From NCBI GenBank assembly GCA_024405255.1, contig JAKSOY010000064.1, positions 1 to 19,891 on the forward strand: DNA of 19,891 bases. Direction: 5' to 3'. Source of the DNA: Kiritimatiellia bacterium. GTDB lineage: Bacteria; Verrucomicrobiota; Kiritimatiellia; RFP12; UBA1067. The position numbers were made by a program, and so were the translations under genes. Each line of letters begins with the position of its first letter. The first letter of the stretch is position 1. Shown piece by piece: positions 14,188 through 19,891 of the stretch. The notes below the pieces were generated by a model. The model saw only the letters and a list, made by a program, of their open reading frames with translations. It was not told where the DNA came from and searched no databases.

Positions 14188-17100
14188 CGCGTTTCCTCTC
14201 TTATTTCCATGCCCGGCGCGGAACCGCTTTCTCCGAGCAATACACCTTGAGTCGGCACATTGTTCCACACAATGGGACTCAAATGAACATCAAGGTTTTC
14301 ATCCTTGACGACAATCAGCGAAACGGAGTGGCGAATCTCGCGCTTGACTCCGTCTTGATCCGGCGACGAGACGAAGAGCTGCAAGCCCAAATCGTCCGCG
14401 AATGCCAGCAACTGGTCACGCCGTTCGGCATCGATGCCGTAAAACGCCTCGTCGAACAGCAACGGCGCCACTTTCGGCGGATCCACCTGGTCGCCGCCGT
14501 GATAGAGGAACTCCGCAACCGTGAGAATGAGCAGATAGTTCGGCACCGCCTGCTCGCCACCCGACCCCATGCTCTTGACCTTGCGGTCGATGACGCGGCC
14601 TTCCGTATTCTCGACAAAGACCTTCAACTGGAACCGGAACCATTTACGATAGTCGAACAAGTCGGGCACGCGATCAAAATCCGCGTTCATGATCTCGTCA
14701 CGATGGTTCTCGAGAATGCGCTGCAGTTCCGCCTTACCCTCCTCCGACTCGCGCCGGAAAGCCTGCTTGACGAGGTTGACGAACTCCTCGTATTCGGGCA
14801 CCGTCTCGATTTCAAACGCATAGCGGTTCGACCCGAAGCGACGACCCGTCAACTTGCGCTGGATCCGCGACACAAGTTCCGTCATCTGATGCCAGCTGAC
14901 ATTCAGGCGGTCCATGATCTCGCCCATGAAGATCTGCTCGAACACCTCGCGCGTCTTGCGGTCGATAATGGACCGCAGATCATCCAGACTCGCCGTCTCT
15001 TCGGCAATGACTTTGTCCAGCGGCTCACCCCGCCGGTCGACGAGCCGATTCTGCACCCGATCGAACGAAAACGCATAGTACGCGCCTTTGACATCGCGGA
15101 TCTTATGGGCGATTTCCGTCTCGACCGCACTCGCGCTCTTCACGAGATTTTCGCGAAGCTGCGCAAAATCGGCCTTGTCCGAAAAAGCCTCCGGACACTT
15201 CGTCCGCACAAAAGCGCCCGCGTCCATCGACTCGCCTAGATGCGCGGCAAAGCGTGCCGTCAACGCCTCGATCTGCCGCTGTGCGGACGCCAGCCGCTGG
15301 TCGGCTTCTACCTGTTGATTGTGCAGAGCCTCAAGCCGCGTCTCAACCGCGCCCAACTGACGCTGCAGCTCGTTGGCGGCCTCTTCATTCGCCTTCACCT
15401 TGCGTTCGACAGCCGCGATCTTCTTCTCCAGCGATCCGTCGATTCCCGCCGCGCGCATCCGAAGCCGAACGTCTTCCAGTTCCTCCCGTACGACCTGCGC
15501 TTCGTGCAAGCGCTCGGTGGCCGTCGTGCGCACATAGGTCGCCCGTTCCGACGAGGCTCGCGCTATCGCCGCCGCCTCCCGCCAGACTTTCAGTGCCTCG
15601 TCGAGCTCTGTTCGGGCATCCTCCAGCGCCGATTCCAATGCCTTGACATTCGCCACGGCCGTGTCGGAGGCCGCCGCCGCACGTAACGCATTTCGGTTCG
15701 CCTTCTCGGCCGCCGCGAGACGCTCTTCCGCCGCGCGGATCAAACGTGCCTGCTCCGCTGCACGCGCCTTCGAACCGATCAAACGCGGCTTCGCATCTGC
15801 AAAGACGCCCTGACGCGAACGGAAGTTCCAGGCCTTCAACGAAAGGAAATCGAAGTCCTGCGGGGCCGCCTTCGCACAGAGCTGGCGGGCCACCAGACGA
15901 ATCGCCGCCGTATCGGAATCCGTCACGGACAAGTAGTTGAAAAGTCCGGGCGCAAGAGCAGGCGCATCCACACCATCTTGATCGGCACGACTGGCCACCG
16001 TGAGCGGACCTTCTTCGCGCCACACGAGACGACGCGTTGCATCCAACTGCGGCTCATCGACAATCCAGGTCGCGAGAAATTCATCGCCCAGCAAGCGTTC
16101 GAGAAGCGCCAAATGCCGCGCATCGCAACTCGGATTCGGCTCCAGCAGTTCATAGAGCGGCCGCGCATCGAGCAGTGCGCTCCGAAGATCGCGTCGCGCC
16201 GCTTCGAAGCCGGGGACATTCGGCAGGCTCTCGCCGCGATGCTGCAGCGTCTCAAGTTCCTGACGCGCCGCATCCACATCCGCCTGCGTCGTCTCGCAGA
16301 CCTGCCGAGCCGCAAACGCCTCCGCCACGCGGGTCTCGCGAACCTGCACCACCTGCGCACGCGCCTCGACAAACGGCGTGGACACATCCGCCACCGCCGC
16401 GCCATTCGCCGTACCGAACAGGACATCCGTCACGGCACCCACGGCAATCCCCGCGGCCTTCGACGCCTTCTGCACGGCATCGCCCGACTGCCGGGACACC
16501 GTCGCTAGCGTCTTCTTCTGCTGGGACTCCGCGCGCGCATCGGCCTCACGGCGACTTTCCGCCGCCACCGCATCAGCCTGCGCGGTCGCCGCCACGCGCT
16601 GCGCCTCGGCCAAACGGGCGAAGATATGCTTTTCCTGGTTGACGAGTCCGGACGAATCCTTGGCCCGCAGTTCAGCCAGCCGTTCACGCGTCCGTGCGGT
16701 TTCACCTTGCGCCGTCCCGGCCTGGCGCTCCAAGTTCGTCCGTTCTTCCGCCCCTGCGGCACACGCCGCTGCAAGCGACGCGATTTCCACCGTCGTCTTT
16801 TCACGCACGCGATCGGCTTCAGCCCATGAAACAAGGTCGGTCTTCAGACGAAGAGAATCAAGCTGTTCACGCGCACGGCGCAAATCGTCAAGATAATGCG
16901 CGCGTTCGTCGATCTGCTCAAGCTTCGCCTTGCTCGCGTCGAGTTCGCGCAGACCCTTCAAAAGCGGTTCAAACGTTTCGCGCGGCGGGTCCTCAAGCAG
17001 CTGGCGGAAGAGCTCGTCGTAGTTTGCCGCGCGTGCGGCGATTTCACGATAGGCCTTGCCTGTGCGGAGAAGCTTGCAGACATCGGCGTACTTTTCAAGC

Positions 17101-17672
17101 GAGCCGAAGAGGCGCATGCCGACGGCATCCGCATACTCGTTGATGTGCGTATAGGCGCGCCCACCCGTCAAAGACGCCATGCCCTTCTTGAATTCGGCCT
17201 GCGTCCGTGCCCGCAAACGACCATTTTCCTCCACCGTCAAGGGCAGATCGGCAACCGGCACCGATGCGAGACCGCCCCAGCGGTCGATCGCGACATCCAT
17301 TCCTTCGGCGGCAAGTCCCACTGCGATCGAGACGATGCGGCCTTGGTCGCTGTGCAATTCGAGGGCGGCATAGGTGATGCCGCTCTCGCGCAGAGGACGT
17401 CCCGTGACGGCATTGTAACGGAGCACGATGCCTTGATAGGTACGACCGCCCGAATCTTTCGCACCAGCCACACGGGCCGCCGAATTGAATTCCATCTCGC
17501 GTCCGGCCGTCAGCACCAAGTGGATGGCATCGAGCAGCGTCGTCTTGCCGGACCCGTTGTCGCCCAGCAGGAAGAGATGTCCGCCCACGGGAATTTCAAC
17601 CGTGGTCGTCCCGAGGTTGTGGAACTCGACCAACCGTACAGCGTGGATACGATAACGTTCTGAAATCTTCAT
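14184..17672 (-). CDS. JetC-like SMC/MukB-type ATPase of Wadjet-like system
   Basis: A 1162-aa SMC-family motor. The N-terminal head has Walker A GDNGSGKTTLLD (residues 37-48). Coiled coil runs about 240-480 and 640-880, separated by a globular segment (485-640, with FEAARRDLRSALLDA and LLGDEFLATWIV) in the place of a hinge or toroid. The C-terminal head carries the ABC signature SGGEQ (1037-1041), Walker B LLFDE (1071-1075, Asp1074/Glu1075) and a D-loop YGIDAERR. This head, with MGSGGEQAVPNYLLIL, is of the MukB/JetC type, not SbcC or RecN. JetC motors extrude DNA loops with ATP and hand circular plasmids to JetD. The start at 17672 overlaps the jetB stop (ATGA) and has a near-ideal AGGAGGAGA (17680-17688). 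An in-frame ATG at 17744 is rejected. Confidence 0.92.
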   Translation of the reverse strand: MKISERYRIHAVRLVEFHNLGTTTVEIPVGGHLFLLGDNGSGKTTLLDAIHLVLTAGREMEFNSAARVAGAKDSGGRTYQGIVLRYNAVTGRPLRESGITYAALELHSDQGRIVSIAVGLAAEGMDVAIDRWGGLASVPVADLPLTVEENGRLRARTQAEFKKGMASLTGGRAYTHINEYADAVGMRLFGSLEKYADVCKLLRTGKAYREIAARAANYDELFRQLLEDPPRETFEPLLKGLRELDASKAKLEQIDERAHYLDDLRRAREQLDSLRLKTDLVSWAEADRVREKTTVEIASLAAACAAGAEERTNLERQAGTAQGETARTRERLAELRAKDSSGLVNQEKHIFARLAEAQRVAATAQADAVAAESRREADARAESQQKKTLATVSRQSGDAVQKASKAAGIAVGAVTDVLFGTANGAAVADVSTPFVEARAQVVQVRETRVAEAFAARQVCETTQADVDAARQELETLQHRGESLPNVPGFEAARRDLRSALLDARPLYELLEPNPSCDARHLALLERLLGDEFLATWIVDEPQLDATRRLVWREEGPLTVASRADQDGVDAPALAPGLFNYLSVTDSDTAAIRLVARQLCAKAAPQDFDFLSLKAWNFRSRQGVFADAKPRLIGSKARAAEQARLIRAAEERLAAAEKANRNALRAAAASDTAVANVKALESALEDARTELDEALKVWREAAAIARASSERATYVRTTATERLHEAQVVREELEDVRLRMRAAGIDGSLEKKIAAVERKVKANEEAANELQRQLGAVETRLEALHNQQVEADQRLASAQRQIEALTARFAAHLGESMDAGAFVRTKCPEAFSDKADFAQLRENLVKSASAVETEIAHKIRDVKGAYYAFSFDRVQNRLVDRRGEPLDKVIAEETASLDDLRSIIDRKTREVFEQIFMGEIMDRLNVSWHQMTELVSRIQRKLTGRRFGSNRYAFEIETVPEYEEFVNLVKQAFRRESEEGKAELQRILENHRDEIMNADFDRVPDLFDYRKWFRFQLKVFVENTEGRVIDRKVKSMGSGGEQAVPNYLLILTVAEFLYHGGDQVDPPKVAPLLFDEAFYGIDAERRDQLLAFADDLGLQLFVSSPDQDGVKREIRHSVSLIVVKDENLDVHLSPIVWNNVPTQGVLLGESGSAPGMEIREETR

Positions 17673-18328
17673 TCCGCCGTCTCCTCCTGGGACGCTTCCT
17701 CTTCGTTCAGCGACTCCGCCAATTGCGCGGCCTGATAGTGCCACAACGCCGGCAGGGCTTCGTAGATCACATCGGCCTCGGCCACGGCATCGTCCGCCGA
17801 CGGACGTACCTTGCGCAGGAAACGATAGCGTTCAAGCGTGGGCATGATCGTCCGAAGCACCTGACGGACCTTTTCGTCCGAATAGTTCTCGCGCTTCGTC
17901 GGGAACAATTCGCGCAGACGCGCCGCGGCATATTCCAGCCAATCGCCGAAGCGGAATTTCAGGTTCTCGGGATCATCCGCCGTTACGCCCTGTTCACGGG
18001 CTTCGCGTTCATAATATTCCAACAGGAGCAGAAAGCTCATGCATTCATCGCGCTTGGTGAAGCCGAACATGTCCCGATTCGGCGGCGTAATGGCCTCATT
18101 GAACCACTGCGGCTTGTAGAGACGCGCGCACTTGCCGTCGATGACCAGCGTCCAGCCAAAGAACTTTTCGAAAAAGGCCGAAAACGCCTGGCGATAACGC
18201 AACACGGCAAGGAAGGCCCGTTCATCGTCGCCCTTGTAGAAATACGGCGATTCCATCAAGATGTTCAATGCGGCCCGGACAAGTTGAGCCGTCTGGTCGC
18301 CTTTGTCAATCAGTTCTTCGATCTTCAT
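17669..18328 (-). CDS. JetB-like (MukE-type) subunit of Wadjet-like system
   Basis: A 219-aa, mostly helical protein that fits the small winged-helix (MukE/DUF4194-like) partner of SMC-kleisin complexes in size and position. Visible features are a helical N-terminus (QLVRAALNILMESPYFYKG), the FFGWTLVID - CARLY strand pair typical of a winged-helix wing, a strongly hydrophobic helix (CMSFLLLLEYYERE), and a second winged-helix-like part (VRQVLRTIMPTLERYRFLRKV). The C-terminus is acidic. It has no catalytic motif. Family assignment is mainly by context and size and could instead fall in another JetB family. GAGGTG lies about 6 nt before the ATG. The stop overlaps the SMC gene start. First gene of the operon, directly behind a strong terminator. 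Confidence 0.72.
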   Translation of the reverse strand: MKIEELIDKGDQTAQLVRAALNILMESPYFYKGDDERAFLAVLRYRQAFSAFFEKFFGWTLVIDGKCARLYKPQWFNEAITPPNRDMFGFTKRDECMSFLLLLEYYEREAREQGVTADDPENLKFRFGDWLEYAAARLRELFPTKRENYSDEKVRQVLRTIMPTLERYRFLRKVRPSADDAVAEADVIYEALPALWHYQAAQLAESLNEEEASQEETAE

Positions 18329-18339
18329 CCTTACACCTC

Positions 18340-18381
18340 AAAAAAACGTGCGCGCTGCGGGAGGTCCCACACGCGCGCACG
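18340..18381 (-). terminator. Strong rho-independent terminator between the TPR gene and the jet operon
   Basis: Arms CGTGCGCGC / GCGCGCACG (18373-18381 and 18347-18355, nine perfect pairs) are extended inward by further pairs around GGGACCTCCC. They are followed by seven T on the minus strand (18340-18346). The U-run ends 11 nt before the jetB start codon. A G-U pair in the inner stem is compatible with RNA made from the minus strand. Confidence 0.85.
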
Positions 18382-18387
18382 GATGCA

Positions 18388-18405
18388 CTTCGACAGATGT
18401 CGAAG
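18388..18405. repeat. Perfect inverted repeat upstream of the terminator
   Basis: CTTCGACAGATGTCGAAG: 8-bp arms with a 2-nt centre, 7 nt upstream of the terminator stem and 7 nt after the TPR stop codon. It can form a hairpin in the transcript or act as a dyad operator in DNA. The sequence does not tell which. Confidence 0.55.
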
Positions 18406-18412
18406 AGAGACC

Positions 18413-19825
18413 TTAGACCTTCTGCTGTTCGTGGAGCTGCTTGTTGACCCTGAGCATGCGTTCGCTCAGATCGCCGAAGGTCACATCGTGCGTATAGACG
18501 TCCTTGTAGTAGTTGTACGCCTTCTCGAGATCGCCACCCTCTTCCGCGCAGAGACCGAGCTGATAGACGACTTTCTTCTTGAGGTCGTCCATCGTCGGGA
18601 TCTGGTCGCGCGCCGTTTCAAGCTGCATCACGGCCATGTCGTTCTGGCCCTTCTTGAGGAAGCACATGGCCAGATAGTAGAGCGCCTGCAGACGGTCCTT
18701 CGGGGACTTCTGCGCGAGCTGGAGGTGCTGCACCGCTTCGTCGTAGAACGAGGGATCGGCATCGCCGTAGATGTAGTACTGATAGCCGAGTTCGAAGCGC
18801 AGATGCAGGTCGTTCGGATAACGCTCCACACGGGTCGCAAGGTCGTCGAACACGAACTGGTTCTTCTCGGCCTCGAGGTTGTCCGCCTCTTCGTTGCGGC
18901 CTTCCTTGCGCAGCTGCTCGACATTGTACTCGTAGTTGGCCGTCGTCACGGTCGAGAGCATACGGTCGAGTTCCGGGTCCGCCTGGCTGACCGTCTGCGC
19001 GCGCTGCAGAATGCCGACAGCTTCTTCGAAGCGCTTGTTCTGCATGTAGATACGCGCAAGGGCTCGGTAGAAGTTGAGGTTGTTCGGTTCCTTCTCGATC
19101 TGCGCGAGTTTTTCGGCGATCATCGCATCCGCGTCATCGCCCGTCACCACGGCCTTGTTGGCCTGGTTGATCTTCTTGGCCTGCTCCTGGTTCGCGAGAA
19201 TCGCCTGATAGCCGCCCTTCTTGCCGACCGTATCGCTCCAGCCGCTGGACATCGTGCTCTGCGCTTCCGCGTTCTTGAGCAGCTGAATGATGCGCTGGTC
19301 GCCCGGCTTGAGCTGCGAAAGCTTCACATAGGCATCGCGGGCCTTGTCGTAGCGCTTCGCCACCATGTAGTACTGCGCCACGCGCTCGAGCAGGTTCGCA
19401 TCGCCACGGCTGCACGAATAGGCGGCCTCGACCGAAATCGCGGCGGCTTCCGGCATGCCGGCGGCCTCGGCGGCCTTCACGGCGCATTCGATGTTGTCCG
19501 GATCCATCGGGTTGATCTCGAGAAGCTTTTCAGCTTCGGCCATCGCTTCCGCACCCTGGCCCTTCTTCACCAGCGACATGATCTTCGAGCGCTTGCCCAT
19601 GTTGGAAAGTCCCTGCAGCTTCAACGCGAAGCTGGACGGCGGATTCTGACGGAACTTCGCGATCTGCGCCGCACGCAGCAGACGCCGCGTCTCAAGGGAA
19701 CTCGGTGCGCAATCGATCGCCTGGGAAAGCATCTCGACGGCAAGTTCATAGCGACCTGCCTCCAGAGCCTGACGGCCCCGGTTGGTGAAATTCTGGGCCT
19801 TTTGGGCCAGTGCATCGTTAGCCAT
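18413..19825 (-). CDS. Tetratricopeptide-repeat protein
   Basis: A 470-aa soluble protein made largely of TPR-like helix pairs. Recognisable units include GRQALEAGRYELAVEMLSQA (about 17-36), YYMVAKRYDKARDAYVKLSQ (about 152-171), ARIYMQNKRFEEAVGILQRA (about 257-276), LGYQYYIYGDADPSFYDEAV, YLAMCFLKKGQNDMAVMQLE and GLCAEEGGDLEKAYNYYKDV near the C-terminus. There is no signal peptide, transmembrane segment or enzymatic motif. The helical linker around 200-235 (QEQAKKINQANKAV) separates an N- and a C-terminal TPR block. TPR proteins usually scaffold protein-protein contacts; the partner is unknown. GAGGAGAAGAA precedes the ATG. It is separated from the jet operon by a terminator, so I regard it as a separate unit, although it may share readthrough. 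Confidence 0.88.
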   Translation of the reverse strand: MANDALAQKAQNFTNRGRQALEAGRYELAVEMLSQAIDCAPSSLETRRLLRAAQIAKFRQNPPSSFALKLQGLSNMGKRSKIMSLVKKGQGAEAMAEAEKLLEINPMDPDNIECAVKAAEAAGMPEAAAISVEAAYSCSRGDANLLERVAQYYMVAKRYDKARDAYVKLSQLKPGDQRIIQLLKNAEAQSTMSSGWSDTVGKKGGYQAILANQEQAKKINQANKAVVTGDDADAMIAEKLAQIEKEPNNLNFYRALARIYMQNKRFEEAVGILQRAQTVSQADPELDRMLSTVTTANYEYNVEQLRKEGRNEEADNLEAEKNQFVFDDLATRVERYPNDLHLRFELGYQYYIYGDADPSFYDEAVQHLQLAQKSPKDRLQALYYLAMCFLKKGQNDMAVMQLETARDQIPTMDDLKKKVVYQLGLCAEEGGDLEKAYNYYKDVYTHDVTFGDLSERMLRVNKQLHEQQKV

Positions 19826-19875
19826 TTCTTCTCCTCGGGTAAAACCAACACAACTGTCAAAAAGTTATTGTGTGT

Positions 19876-19889
19876 ATTATACCATTATA
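19876..19889 (-). promoter_or_regulatory. -10 region(s) of the TPR gene promoter
   Basis: Two perfect TATAAT hexamers occur on the minus strand at 19876-19881 and 19884-19889. The first is preceded by TGG, making an extended -10. Its -35 would lie just outside the right edge. A transcription start near 19869 gives a leader of about 43 nt that ends in the GAGGAGAAGAA ribosome binding site. Confidence 0.55.
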
Positions 19890-19891
19890 AG

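Noticed and set aside
14136..15239. Plus-strand open frame antisense to the SMC C-terminal head
   Set aside because: Shadow of the conserved SGGEQ/Walker B region on the minus strand; no ribosome binding site or recognisable product.
14184..17672. SMC protein as SbcC or RecN
   Set aside because: There is no Zn-hook CxxC in the middle and no SbcD partner; neighbours and the MukB-like C-terminal head fit JetC better.
1..19891. CRISPR arrays, insertion sequences, phage genes, riboswitches
   Set aside because: No regularly spaced repeats, transposase motifs or recognisable aptamer structures seen on either strand.

Overview
This 19.9 kb window is GC-rich (about 60% by eye) and almost fully coding, with every gene on the minus strand. 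I read it as a bacterial chromosome, most likely a host-associated glycan degrader of the PVC group (Kiritimatiellota, Lentisphaerota or Verrucomicrobiota). That placement is an inference from gene content: GH29 and GH20 enzymes, a sugar-porter MFS transporter, Gfo/Idh/MocA and SIS-domain enzymes, a TPR protein, and a mix of Shine-Dalgarno and SD-less starts. No phylogenetic marker gene is present to prove it.

In transcriptional order (right to left) the window has three parts. (1) At 18413-19825 lies a TPR-repeat protein with its own promoter at the right edge and a strong intrinsic terminator behind it. (2) At 11354-18328 lie four genes joined by 4-nt start/stop overlaps. They encode a small MukE-like protein, a 1162-aa SMC-type ATPase, a TOPRIM-containing nuclease-like protein and a MukF/kleisin-like protein. 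This is a Wadjet/MksBEFG-type anti-plasmid SMC system (JetABCD), but in the order B-C-D-A instead of the usual A-B-C-D and with divergent A and B subunits. A tRNA-Pro(GGG) gene with its own promoter and terminator follows at 11183-11259. (3) From 11112 to the left edge runs a carbohydrate-catabolism gene run, tightly spaced apart from one 82-nt gap, of ten genes: secreted GH29 alpha-L-fucosidase with a C-terminal F5/8-type domain, a class 3 lipase-like lipoprotein, secreted GH20 hexosaminidase, an MFS sugar porter, a cytoplasmic TIM-barrel glycosidase-like protein, a SIS isomerase, a ribokinase-family kinase, a second SIS isomerase, a protein of unknown function, and a Gfo/Idh/MocA oxidoreductase cut by the window edge.

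The likely logic of part 3 is as follows. Fucose and HexNAc residues are trimmed from host or plant glycans outside the cytoplasm. The released sugars enter through the porter, the TIM-barrel protein may process them further inside the cell, and the kinase, SIS proteins and dehydrogenase carry out phosphorylation, isomerisation and oxidation. The most noteworthy items are the rearranged Wadjet-like operon, the tandem hairpins that fill the only gap ahead of it, and a G-rich degenerate TTTAGGGG tract with quadruplex potential at the end of the kinase gene.
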